Shown here in pieces: positions 1-31,180 of a DNA stretch of 64,000 nt. Each line of letters opens with the position of its first letter. The first letter of the stretch is position 1. This stretch comes from Ovis canadensis (lineage: Eukaryota; Chordata; Mammalia; Artiodactyla; Bovidae): the NCBI RefSeq assembly GCF_042477335.2, contig NC_091262.1, forward strand, positions 45,791,001 to 45,855,000, written 5' to 3'. The position numbers and the translations under genes were made by a program. The notes below the pieces were generated by a model. That model had not been told where the DNA came from and ran no database searches. It worked only from the letters and a program-made list of their open reading frames with translations.

Positions 1-202
1 AGAGGCTGGTTACTATCAAAGAAGTGAAATATCTTGCTGATTAATAAACTAATAGTATAAGGAGTGTGCAAAATCTTTAAAATCTCATTCTCTTATATTT
101 AAAAATCCTGTTGTAACAATTAACCAGCACTTTTCAGGTTTTTTCCCCTTGATCATTTTGGTCCTATCCAAACCTAGACCACTTAACAAGACTAGAACAA
201 GG

Positions 203-392
203 GTGGGCCAATGTTTCATAAAGGGCAATTATAGTAAATATTTTAGGCTCTGTGAACCAAGACACAAAATTAGTCTCTGTGGCAACTACTCAACTCTGTC
301 ACCATAACACAAAAGCAGCCATGGACAATACATAAAATGAGCGGGGCTCACACCAAAAAAGGTGGTGGGCAGACTGGCCCACGACACTCAAA
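203..392 (+). repeat. Ancient hAT-Charlie-type DNA transposon remnant
   Basis: The stretch reading from a missing-data-like head (aagggcaattatagtaaat) through ttttaggctctgtg and ctctgtggcaactactcaac to agcagccatggacaat matches a widespread mammalian non-autonomous hAT-Charlie element by recall. It has many substitutions. The exact subfamily is not assigned. Confidence 0.6.
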
Positions 393-2165
393 CAACAAGC
401 TCTTATTGGTAAATTAACTTATGAGAGAATTTTATCTTAAATTCACCTTTATGTCTTAGAACATTGATGAAATGTAGCTTAATGGTACCACAAATCAAAA
501 TCAAAGGAGACAGCACTTGCATAGTTTTGATACTCACAATGCTACCAAAAATCATCTTTCTTTACCATTAAATAAAACGATTTATTGCAATAGCTCTTAG
601 AGCTTCCCCACTTAAGAACCTGAAGAAAAACGCTAACAATTTTTCAATGCTATTACATTTTGTATTCCATCCAGCTTAAAGTGTCAATTTGCTGTCGGAT
701 TTCATAACAGAATTTAGGAATTTAATCTTTTGAGAATCTTAATTCTTCAATTTGTAATCAGAGGCAGAGCACACATGGAGACAAGGTTCAAGATTTAATG
801 ATGGTCCTAAGTCATGCTATCCTTGCTCTTCCTCAATTTCAAGGTCTTCAAAACTAAGGGAACAGGGACTGGAGAATCTCCAAGCATCCTTCTAGTTCTT
901 TCTCTATCACGGTAAATATAAAAGCTCATTGCTCTTTGAGCTGTTTCTGCCTTCACCTAGGTTTTCCATATCCTGGGCACCAATCTACACCAGATTCTGA
1001 ATACCAAAAGTTTAAACATTTACAGGTACTCACACATATTAGAAAATCCTTTTACTACAAATGGATGTTTTTTCTCTTAAAACTAAAATTTTTAAAATTT
1101 TTAAAACCACTATGTTTCAAGTCTGCAAAAGTTCTCAATCTCTGACTTAGTTTTGTGGAACTTGAAACATCAAAGCTTTATCAGATATTATTTAAGCCAC
1201 AGTGATTTACCTATAAAATGGTATAAGAAGGCATATTTAAGAGACTGGTTAGAATGTTTATTAGTCCCCACTGAAAAATATTTAACGAAGAAATATTAAT
1301 AAGCTGGTTAATAAGCTCAAGTAGATGAGGGACATATTTGAGTGTTGATTTTTATTAGCCTTCTATATACATTTTGCATACTTCATGATCATAAGCATCA
1401 TAAACTTCTTAAGCTTTTCTGCTGCATGCTAATATATGCAGCTTTATTACCACACATAAAGTTATTAAAAATGCACAGATCAGGATTTCACTTGGGTAAA
1501 GACACTACCTTCATGTTTCGTTATTTTTAGCTAAATGACAGTGTTTACACAGAGAAAATATGAAATACATCCCTGCTGATCTACAGATTACTGCTACACT
1601 GAGCCACAGAGTAAATGCTTAGAAGGGCAGAGACCATAGCAAATAGAGCTAGGCTTTTTAATCAATAATTTCAGAGGTGTTTGAATACCAGCAAAGTAAA
1701 CAATCACCTTTTTGCCATTTTAAAAGGCACTTCCTACTAAATACACTAGTTTCTGTTCAAATATACAGAAAGCAGACAAGCCAAGCAACTTACATATAAA
1801 TTAGCAATTACATTGGTTTATCTAGCAATTAAATGATATAAAAACTTTAACACATTATTGCCTGGGTGATTTTTGCAGAAATAAATTAATGCCTGTGGTG
1901 TTGATATGTCTCTGGTCAATAATGTGCTAGAATAGATTCTCTGGACCTGAAGCACGTTTCAAGAATATACTAAAAGAACACTAAGAACACTCTGAGAACT
2001 AGATCTGATGCAAAGGATTTTCAATCATTTTCAAAATGTTGTAACATTCCTCTAACAGAATTCCTAAGATAAAATATATATACCTGAGAAACTAGGAATG
2101 TAGGTAGTTTATCTGGGCAGATAAATAGTCATCTTCCTTATTTGTTTTTTAGGTGGGTATGAGAT

Positions 2166-2344
2166 TGAAGACTGAAGGCAGGAGAAGGGGATGACAGAGG
2201 ATGAGATGGTTGGATGGCATCACTGACTCGATGCACATGAGTAAGAGCAAGCTCTGAAAGTTGGTGATGAAAGGGAAGCCTGGCGTGCTGTAGTCCATGG
2301 GGTCACAAAGAGTCAGACATAACTGAGCGACTGAACTGAACTGA
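2166..2344 (+). repeat. BovB (RTE) LINE 3' end
   Basis: A 5'-truncated BovB tail: the conserved gacagaggatgagatggttgg, catcactgactcgatg and tcacaaagagtcagacat blocks, ending in the gaactgaactga tail typical of BovB 3' termini. It lies in sense orientation within TSPAN3 intron 6. Confidence 0.85.
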
Positions 2345-3106
2345 TGAGGTATAAAGGATATGTGTGGGTTTGTTTGTTTTTGATAAAGTGAGAGGTGATT
2401 AAAACAATTACCAGGTACTTTGTACAAGCTATTAATAAGGGGGGAAAAAAAAAGACTGTTTTCACTGGTAGGAGCTGGGACAGGTACCCTCAGCTGCCAA
2501 AAAGACACAGGACATTTCCAGATATGCCAAGTGGTATGACAGACTTCTTGATGCCAATCTGTCTAAAAAAACTAAATCCACATATACTAGGGCAGTTAAA
2601 CCTCAGTTTTTACTTAACAGTCTTTTCTGTAAAATGATAAAGTTGCTCCTATTAATGTAAGAGACCAGTGTAGTGCCAGTTCTTGATGTATGTATATTAA
2701 CATATAAATCCCTTGGAGACAGGAAGCAAGAAATGGAAAGAGAAACAAAAAAAAACTAAAATAAAGCTTTCCATCTCCAAGCTAAAATAAAGCAGTTTGA
2801 TTTTTTTAACAATTGTGTGAAGTTCTACTAAAGCACCTCCCAAGAATACACTATGACAACAGTCTGTATTTTGAACAGGTCACTCACTAATCAAGTCAAG
2901 AGAATAAAATAAGAAATCCCCCGTCCATGGTTTCCCCATCCAGATCTCTGGCTTCTGGGATCATTCTGGGTCTATGTCTGGAGACAGGAAATAGAAGATG
3001 TTGGACACTGGTGTCTGTACCTCAGTCACTTCCAAGTTATCCATATACACAAAGCTTAACCGCACTTGGTGGTTAAAAACCACTGGGTGTTGACACTGGA
3101 GAATCA

Positions 3107-23230
<20,124 letters not shown>

Positions 23231-23754
23231 TCAGCGCCCTTTTGGCCTCTGGCCGCCCTTGGGATGCAGATGGTTCACTAGGGAAGTTCCAGAGGACCAA
23301 ACCCAATCCCTTCCTATTGAGCTACGTTTGCCATGCCAGGCTTATAGGTGATTCAGAGCCCGAAGAAAGCCATCTTTCTACCTAGTTCGTTCTCCTAAGG
23401 AAGTTAGAGACAACTAATTATCTCCCACTCCACACTGAGATTTTCCTGACAAAGTAACACCTAAGCATTGTGTGGGAGCAGTGCAATGAACATCAACAAA
23501 TAATTATGGAGAACTTATTGTGTCAAGCCCTAGGCTAGCTCTCAGAAGAGTCATCGGAAAGGAGAAAATGCTGGTGATGGGGTTGGCAAGGCGGAGACAT
23601 TTTCGTGTACGTGTGTGGTTGGGGACAAGATAACACATCGAGTCTATTCCTGGGTAGACTATTCCAAAGGGGAACAAGATTTAGCAGAATTACATAAACA
23701 TTGTTTTATATGGCAACGTTTCACACTTTTCTCCCAATCTGGGATTGATCATAT

Positions 23755-24112
23755 TAATTAACAATTATTGAGAGCTTACCCCATGCTAGGCTTTTTATGA
23801 CCATTTGCTCAATTAATTTCCATCACAACCTTTAGGTGGAAGGTATTATGGAGAAGGAAATGGCAACCCACTCCAGTATTCCTGCCTGGAGAATCCCAGG
23901 GACAGAGGAGCCTGGTGGGCTGACATCTATAGGGTCGTGCAGAGTTGGACACGACTGAAGTGACTTAGCATGCATGCATGCATTATGGTTATTAGCCTCA
24001 TTTTACTGGTGGGTAATTGAGGCTTAGAAAGATTAACAAATTTACCCAGAGCCACTCAGAGAGTAGGTGGTGTAGGGCAGAAACCACATTCTCAGCCACA
24101 CACAAAACTGTT
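23755..24112 (-). repeat. MIR SINE interrupted by a Bov-tA
   Basis: Antisense MIR (aattattgagagcttacccc to gttattagcctcattttact) split at 23853 by a 5'-truncated Bov-tA tail (about 23854-23982). A short repeat attatgg lies at both junctions. Confidence 0.7.
23854..23982 (+). repeat. 5'-truncated Bov-tA SINE
   Basis: Only the BovA-derived part is present, from agaaggaaatggcaacccac to ggacacgactgaagtgactt, followed by a (GCAT)n tail. It lacks the tRNA-like head. Confidence 0.85.
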
Positions 24113-24501
24113 TACTGTCTTACCTGCCATTACAACCCTGCACACCCTCCTTAAAGATGCCCATTTGCTTGTCCTTAATCATCTCGTTCTCTACAGTCTC
24201 CCTAGCTAATCATCTGCTCCAGGCACTCTTAGCAACACCTTTTCATCTCAAACTTTTATTGATTAGCACCAGCAGCAGCAGGCAGCTATTCATTCATTAA
24301 ACCTTTTGCAAGTACCACCTCTGTGCCTCACAGTTCTAGGTGGTGAGTATTTAACAGTGAGCAAGACAAATCCTTGCCCCCACGGAGCTCACTTCCTGGT
24401 AGAGGAGGTAGACCTTAAACAAATAGGCAGGTAGGTTTATGACATGATATTGAGTAGTGATAGAAAATAATTCAGAAAGTAGCATTGACATATATACTCT
24501 T

Positions 24502-25479
24502 AGTTCAGTTCAGTCGCTCAGTCGTATGAACCGCAGCACGCAAGGCCTCCCTTCCATCACCAACTCCCAGAGTCCACCCAAAACCATGTCCATTGAGTCA
24601 GTAACGCCACCAACCATCTCATCCTCTGTCGTCCCCTTCTCCTCCTGCCCTCAATCTTTCCCAGCATCAGGGTCTTTTCAAATGAATCAGCTCTTCACAT
24701 CAGGTGGCCAAAGTATTGGAGTTTCAGCTGCAAAATCAGTCCTACCAATGAACACCTAGGACTGATCTCCTTTAGGATGGACTGGTTGGATCTCCTTGCA
24801 GTCCAAGGGACTCTCAAGAGTCTTCTCCAACACCACAGTTCAAAAGCATCAATTCTTCGGCACTCAGCTTTCTTTATAGTCCAACTCTCACATCTGTACA
24901 TGACTACTGGAAAAACCATAGCCTTGACTAGACGGACCTTTGTTGGCAAAGTGATGTCTCTGCTTTTTAATATGCTATCTAGGTTGGTCATAACTTTCCT
25001 TCCAAGAAGTAAGCGTCTTTTAATTTCATGGCTGCAATCACCATCTGCAGTGATTCTGAAGCCCAGAAAAATAAAGTCAGCCACTGTTTCCACTGTTTCC
25101 CCATCTATTTGCCATGAAGTAATGGGACCGGATGACATGATCTTCATTTTCTGAATGTTGAGCTTTAAGCCAACTTTTTCACTCTCCTCTTTCACTTTCA
25201 TCAAGAGGCTCTTTAGTTCTTCTTCACTTTCTGTCATAAGGGTGGTGTCATCTGCATATCTGAGGTTATTGATATTTCTCCCGGCAATCTTGATTCCAGC
25301 TTGTGCTTCCTCCAGCCCAGCGTTTCTCATGATGTACTTTGCATATAAGTTAAATAAGCAGGGTGACAATATACAGCCTTGATGTACTCCTTTTCCTATT
25401 TGAAACCAGTCTGTTGTTCCATGCTCAGTTCTAACTGTTGCTTCCTGCCCTGTATTCAGGTTTCTCAAGAGGCAGGTCA
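24502..25479 (-). mobile_element. BovB (RTE) LINE, reverse transcriptase fragment
   Basis: Antisense BovB whose frame stays open for 261 residues (24695-25480). It contains the RT motifs QGCILSPCLFNLY (residues 34-46) and YADD (75-78), which holds the catalytic aspartates, followed by the conserved C-terminal part ([10 protein letters not shown]). The first half of RT, the endonuclease and ORF start are absent, so it is truncated and inactive. The 3' end carries an approximately 20-bp internal deletion next to gtcgtatgaacc. Its 5' truncation abuts an L1 tail at 25480. BovB is known from ruminants and snakes and is thought to have moved horizontally. Confidence 0.93.
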
Positions 25480-25735
25480 CCGTGTGTAAAATAGCTAGCT
25501 AGCGGGAAGCAGCTGTTTAGCACAGGGAGCTCAGCTCTGGTGCTCTGTGATGTTTAGCACAGGGAGCTCAGCTCTCAGCTCTGAGAGGGGTGTGATGTGG
25601 GTGGGTGTGAGGGAGGCTCAAGAGGGAGAGGATATATAGCTGATATATGTTGTTGTACAGTAGAAACCAACACAACACTGAAAAACAACTATAGCCCAAT
25701 TAAAAATTAAAATAAATATTTTAAAAAGAAAAGAA
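25480..25735 (+). repeat. L1 3'UTR fragment with internal duplication
   Basis: Sense L1 tail (aaaatagctagctagcggg to ggatatatagctgatatatg, then gtacagtagaaaccaacac). A 25-bp block beginning tgtttagcacagggagctca is present twice, at 25514-25538 and 25551-25575. Confidence 0.8.
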
Positions 25736-26273
25736 TTCAGAGGAAAGGCATAGCGAGTGATGAGAGAAGTCCTTTGAGAGGACATGGAAGGAGACCCAGC
25801 TGAAGTTAGGGAGCAGGCTGTGTGAATATTTAGAGGAAGAACATATTTAGAGGAAGAACCAAAGATGGGAATAGTAAGTACAAGGGCCCTGAGGCAGAAA
25901 TGGGATCAGTAGGAAAAAGCCCGTTAAAGAGCCTAGTGTGCAGGAGGTCAGTGGAAAGCAGAGAATGCAGTCAGCAAAGGCAGATCACCAAGGGCCTCGT
26001 AAGCCATATGTGATAGAAAGATACTGCAAGGCTTTGAACAGGCTAGGAACACCCTCTGACTTCAGTTTTAAAAGCACCATTCTTGCTACATCACATCCCA
26101 GTTAAAATGTAAGAAGTCAATCAATCAATTAATCCTAACTGTTAGGTTTGATAGTCTATTCCTTGCTGGTCTCATACTCTAAAATGTTTCTCTCGGCTTT
26201 AGTGTGATGCTTTTCTTCCTTCCCCAAACATCTTCTTTGCATTTCTTCAGTCTCAAATCTTCCCAGTTACCTG

Positions 26274-26384
26274 CTGCTGCTGCTGAGTCACTTCAGTCAT
26301 GTCTGACTCTGTGCAACCCCACAGATGGCAGCCCACCAGGCTCCGCCGTCCCTGGGATTCTCCAGGCAAGAACACTGGAGTAGG
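26274..26384 (-). repeat. 5'-truncated Bov-tA SINE with 13-bp target-site duplication
   Basis: Flanked by perfect copies of tcccagttacctg at 26261-26273 and 26385-26397. The copy has only the tail half and its 3' end is a short (CAG)n run on the minus strand. Confidence 0.92.
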
Positions 26385-26697
26385 TCCCAGTTACCTGAGG
26401 AGGCCTTAATTCCCTGGCACCTGCACCTCCATCATGTCCTTCCTTACTTTGATCCCTTGTGTGAGTCTCCCTACCACGCTCCTCATATTAGGATCACCTG
26501 GACCACCAGACTTTATTCTGGGCATTGGCCTCAGCACACCACATGTTTTCAATGTGCGGTCAGGGTTGCAAACCGCTGTTCTAAATTTACAACCTGCTTC
26601 AGTCTCTCCAACCAAAAAGGAGAAACTGTATTTTTCTTTCTCTCTTCTGTCCATCAAAGTTCCTGAAAGCTCATCTAGTTCTGAAAGATCAGCTCGA

Positions 26698-26822
26698 TGA
26701 GACTTCAGCGTGCATGTGAATCACCTGAGGAACTTGTTAATTGCAGGGTCTGTTTCAGAAGATGGGGCTGGGCCCAAGATTCTTCATGTCTAATGAGCCC
26801 CCAGGTAACACAGTCAGACCAC
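26698..26822 (+). repeat. MER5A-like DNA transposon remnant
   Basis: Shows cagcgtgcatgtgaatcacc, tgaggaacttgttaattgca and gggcccaagattcttcatgt in MER5A order. Confidence 0.6.
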
Positions 26823-26984
26823 TCTTTGTAGTTAAGGGCTGGCCTGCTGGTCTGTACTCTCTTGCTTCCAACTCACTTTTTTTTTTTTTTTCACTCACTG
26901 CCTTGTGGTTTTTCCCTATAGTGTCACTGAAATTGCCAGTGTTCCCAATGTCCCATCTGTTCCCCCTCTTCTGGGGCAGTGTCT

Positions 26985-27205
26985 GTAACAGGGAAGAGCA
27001 CAGGCTTGGAGACCAGAGAGTCTGGGTTCAAACTGTAGCCCTCCCACTTACTAGCTCGGTGATGTCTCTGTGTCTCAGTACCCTCGTCTTTGGGAAGGAG
27101 GGAAGATTATGATGATAGTCCCCACCTTGTGAGAATTAAGCAAGTTAAGACACATAGAGCTGTCAGAACAGTGCCTGGCACCCAAGGGCTTCATAAGCGT
27201 TGGTG
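26985..27205 (+). repeat. MIR SINE
   Basis: Sense MIR: agcacaggcttggagaccag, gtctgggttcaaactgtagc, ctcggtgatgtctctgtgtc and cagaacagtgcctggcaccc. Confidence 0.82.
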
Positions 27206-27299
27206 GTGTTCATCTCACAAGGCCTCTCACCAGTATTTGACTCCACTGACTTCTCTTTGTTTAAATATTTCTCCTCCTGTAGCTTCCAGAATACCCTCC

Positions 27300-27680
27300 T
27301 CTCTCTCTCTTTGGCTGCACCTCGTGGCATGTGGGACTTAGTTTCCTGACCAGGGATCCAACCCGTGCCCCCTGCAATGAAAGTATGGAGCCTTAACCAC
27401 TTGTGCATGTGTGCTAAGTTGCTTCAGTCATGTCTGACTCTTTGCAACCCTATGAGCTGTAGCCTGCCAGGCTCCTCCCATGTCCTCCTCCAGGGGATCT
27501 TCCCAACCCAGGGATCGAACCGGTGTCTCTATGTCTCCTGCGTTGTCAAGTAGGTTCTTTAGCACTAGTGCCACTGGGAAGCCCACTCCCACATTTACTG
27601 CAGCATTATTTACAACAGACAAGAAGTGGACACAACTTGAATCCATCAGCAGACTTACCACTGGACCACTAGAGAGTTCT
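27300..27680 (-). repeat. CHR SINE split by a Bov-tA and an L1 scrap
   Basis: The CHR SINE body (ctttggctgcacctcgtgg to ccttaaccact) ends at about 27400 and its last bases reappear at 27655-27680 (taccactggaccactagaga). Between them are an antisense Bov-tA (27405-27588) and a short L1 ORF2-like scrap (27590-27652, gcattatttacaacagacaa). Confidence 0.65.
27405..27588 (-). repeat. Bov-tA SINE with small internal deletion
   Basis: Antisense copy: gttgcttcagtcatgtctga, ctccaggggatcttcccaac and ctagtgccactgggaagccc. It lacks the usual gggattctccaggcaagaat block. Confidence 0.85.
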
Positions 27681-27938
27681 CAACCCCCTTCCCACTGAGT
27701 TCTCCACCTCCTCTCCAGCCGCTCTTCTTCCTGAGCCCTCTTGGATGATGGTGTTTCCCAGGACTTTGACTTAGGCTCTCGGATTTTTCTCACCTGACCT
27801 GAGCCATCTGACCCAGTGCCTTGGGTTCAGGTCCCACCCAAATGCACAGCTTTCCTGAATCTAGAGTTTCCTCCTAGACCTTTCAGTTTCCTATCCATGT
27901 ACCCAACAGCCTGCTGCCTGGCTCCAGGTATATTCTTT

Positions 27939-28087
27939 TTTTTTTTTAATTTTTATTTTTACTTTATTTTACTTTACAATACTGTATTGGTTTTGCCATA
28001 CATTAACATGAATCCACCACGGGTGTACATGCGTTCCCAAACATGAACCCCCCTCCCACCTCCCTCCCCATAACATCTCTCTGGGTC
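27939..28087 (-). repeat. L1 3' tail with short target-site duplication
   Basis: The complement of the same young L1 3'UTR seen at 18270-18410, with its A-tail (T run) at left. The 9-bp atattcttt lies on both sides (27930-27938, 28088-28096). About 150 bp long, so severely 5'-truncated. Confidence 0.88.
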
Positions 28088-28257
28088 ATATTCTTTAATC
28101 CATTCAGTACATGTCTACTAGTTTCCTGCTCTGCGCCTGACCCTGTGTCAAGTGCTGGGGGTACAGTAGTGGCCTGGGCAAAGACCTTAGGGAGCTCACA
28201 ATCCAGAAGGGGGGTTCTGTGCTAATCATGCCACGATTGACTGATTGCAGTTGGGAT

Positions 28258-28430
28258 GCGTGCACGCTCAGTCACTTCAGTTGTGTCCAACTCTTTGTAA
28301 ACCCATGGACTGTAGCCCGCCAGGCTAATCTGTCCATGGGACTTCCCAGGCAAGAATACTGAAGTGGGTTGCCATGCCCTCCTCCAGGGGATCTTCTTGA
28401 ACCAGGGATTGAATCTGCATCTCCTGTGTG
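28258..28430 (-). repeat. Bov-tA SINE
   Basis: Antisense copy: cagtcacttcagttgtgtcc, ctgtccatgggacttcccag, ctccaggggatcttcttgaa. The tRNA-like head is incomplete. Confidence 0.85.
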
Positions 28431-29140
28431 CAATTTAAAGGTTCAGGGTGCTATGAGAGTGTATAATGGGGACCTGATCTTGTCTGGTGGTGACATATAT
28501 TCTCCGGACTCCTCGTGTCTCAAACCGAACTCTCTGTTTCCCTGAACCTGCCCCTCCTCTGCCTGTGTTTCTTAGATCAGTGAGCAGCACACCTATCACC
28601 TTACCCAGGCCAAGTCCTGGACCTCATGACTCCCACTCTCCCTCACTGACCACTTCCACCCAATGGGAGAATCCTTCCTTCTGGAAAACCAGCCTCTGGA
28701 TAACTCCTGGCATCCTAAATTCTGACTGCCCTATGCTCAAGCAGCCTGATTTTTATCCCCTGGCAAAGTAGAAAAAGAGCAAATGAGGGGCTGAGGTTCA
28801 TCCCCAGAAATGCAGACCCACTGTGTGTCCTGCTGCACCTGACTGTGGCCCATCTATATGAGGGGTGAGGGGAGGCTGGGGCACGCATGTCTTCTCTTAC
28901 TCTCAGCTGATAACTTTCCCCAATCAACCCTGTTTCTTAATCTACACCACACAAAGGAAAATGCACTCTGATTTTACATTGTATGACACAAAGTGGCTAT
29001 GTTTTACCAAAAAAGGAAACGATATATTTATTTTTTGCACTGTAACAACTGTGTCTGCTTATAGTGATTAGTGTCTTTATTAGACCAGCTCTACAGCCCC
29101 ATTTGGGACATAGGAGAAAAAAATGTAGATACAGATATAT

Positions 29141-29356
29141 AGGGCCTCCCAGGTGGCGCTAGTGGTAAAGAACCTGCCTGCCAATGCAGGAGATACGATA
29201 GACTCGGGTTCGATCCCTGGGTTAGGAAGATCCCCTGGAGGAGAACTTGGCAACCCACTCCAGTATTCTTGCCTGGAGAATCCTATGGACAGAGGAGCCT
29301 GGCGGGCTACAGTCCACAGGGTTGCAAAGAGTCGGATACAACTGAGCGACTGAGCG
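29141..29356 (+). repeat. Bov-tA SINE with well-kept Pol III box B
   Basis: Sense, nearly full-length copy. The head keeps the tRNA-like promoter (box B gggttcgatccctgg). The tail ends actgagcgactgagcg. Flanks share a gatatatag-like short repeat. Confidence 0.9.
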
Positions 29357-30359
29357 TAGATATATAGATAGAGAGCAACAATATCTGCTTGTAGCAAACA
29401 TTTGTGTGTGCTTTTTTTTTTTTTAGTTTTCCCACATTTGAACCCCTTACCTATTTGGAAGGATCCCAATTCAAGAATCTTGACTGATAGAATGACCATT
29501 AAAAAAATTTAGAAAATTTCATATAGTAGAAGGAAGACAAAAGCTCATTGCTCTACATCCAGACCAAAATAAATTATGAGTAATTTCTTCCAGTCTTTTA
29601 CTACATACATATGTTGACATAATTGCAATTATTTAACTATATAAAAATGTATATACTTTAAGCTAATTTTAAAATTGTTATTTCAAAGATGATATATAGT
29701 CAACGCAGAAAATTTGAGAATACAAAAACAACAAAAAAAAACACAAAAAAACCCCAAAAGTTATGATTCTGAGATAACCACTGTTAATAATTTGGTATAT
29801 TTCCTTAAAAAATTGTCTCTACATTTTTACATTTCACATAGCTGAGAATACACTGAGGATTCCAACTGTTTTATGTGTAGATAACTGAGACAATCTAACA
29901 TTTCCTAGATAAAAGATTATATGAAGAGAAGCAAGGGGATAGATGTGAATAATGCTTGCCATTCACGTGATGTATTACTCAGTACCAATTAGAGAGCCTT
30001 AATGGATTCAGAGATTTAAAGATGCAGAAAATCATTATGCAAGTTTCTTGGCAGTGAACACGCACATTATGCTGCCCTTCACAACTCTGCTTCTACTGAC
30101 AAAAATACAGAAGCCTTTTTGTTCAGCTGGTTTCCTGGCACAGTGTTCCAAGCTCTTAAAATTTTGTCCATTATGGGCAAGTGCGGAAACACAATAGGAA
30201 TCATTATTGTTTTCAGTGTCATCAAACATGGCAAAGATACCACACGAATTGTGGGATGAATTATGGAGCCTGAGAAACACTTTTCCAGGAACTGAGAGAG
30301 GACTGGAACAGAGCAGAAACAGCTGACAAGCTGATTCAGTGAGGTGACGAGAAACATGG

Positions 30360-30640
30360 ATCCTGGGACCAGACTCCTCAGACTGGCTCTTGGTTCTTAC
30401 CCCTCAGTCATTATGTGACCTTGGAGAAGTTACTTTAAACTCCCTGGGCCCGTTTCCTCATCTGTAAAATGAGGAGTGATATTTGCTGATATTTTCATTC
30501 AGATTTTTGCAGTCTCTTCAAAAGAGGGTGGGGTGAGTGTTAAGAATAACACCTACTCCATAGAGCACTATTTAACTGGAGAGAATTGAATACATGAGTA
30601 AGTAAAGTGCTCAGCTCTACTAACTGAGCAGCAGGGTCCA
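30360..30640 (+). repeat. MIR SINE
   Basis: Sense MIR: gactggctcttggttcttac, cattatgtgaccttggagaa, tttcctcatctgtaaaatga. The 3' part is loosely preserved to about 30640. Confidence 0.75.
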
Positions 30641-30714
30641 CATATGACACAGAATTCGACTGGATCACGGCATTTGAGAAGCCTTATAAGTTCTTTATAT
30701 CACAAGTTTTATTT

Positions 30715-31180
30715 TCTTAAATTATATCATTTTTATTAAAATTTTTACTGAATGAAAACATGCATTCAGAAAAATGCACAAAGCCCAGCTTGATTTTAAC
30801 AGAATGAACACACTTGTGAAATCACCACCCGGGTCAAGAAACAGAGGATGACCAGCATCAGAAATCTTCTCTCATAGCCCTTCTTGATCAGTATCTCCTA
30901 TTATCATGACTTCTAACACCATAGATTAGTTTTGTCCGTTTTTTAACATTTTATAAATACAATCATATGATATGTACTCTTCTGAGTTTAGCTTCCTTCA
31001 CTCCATGCTATGTTTATGGGATTCATCCATGTTGCTGCAAGTAGCAGTAATTTATTCATTCTCAGCACTGAATACATTCAGTTGTATGATTATGGCAAGA
31101 TGAAACAATGCATTCTTTTGTTGAAGAACATTTGGGTTGTCTTTAGTTTTTAGGTTATTGAGACTGATAAATCTGTGAAT
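30715..31180 (-). repeat. Old L1M-like 3' sequence
   Basis: Contains aatgcacaaagcccagcttg, tttataaatacaatcatatg, gggattcatccatgttgctg and gaacatttgggttgtcttta. This order is typical of old mammalian L1 3' regions read in antisense. The subfamily is uncertain. Confidence 0.5.

Larger units (their letters stand above)
24280..26080 (-). repeat. L2 element split by a BovB/L1 composite
   Basis: Left part 24280-24475 (cacagttctaggtggtgag, ggagctcacttcctggtaga) and right part 25740-26080 (aagggccctgaggcagaaat, cagatcaccaagggcctcgt, ttgaacaggctaggaac) fit one antisense L2. Between them lies the composite 24480-25735. The repeated aattcaga at the two borders may be the target duplication. Confidence 0.55.
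27690..28750 (+). repeat. L2-like segments
   Basis: Pyrimidine-rich DNA at 27690-27925 and 28500-28750 resembles the L2 RT region. It is interrupted by the L1 tail and by a Bov-tA (28258-28430). Diverged, so the assignment is tentative. Confidence 0.4.

Noticed and set aside
24695-25480. 261-residue frame as a cellular reverse transcriptase gene
   Set aside because: It is a BovB LINE fragment: the BovB 3' tail follows and the 5' half is missing. No promoter or start is credible.
29141-29230. tRNA gene
   Set aside because: The tRNA-like box A/B sequence is the head of a Bov-tA SINE; there is no full cloverleaf and many similar copies occur here.
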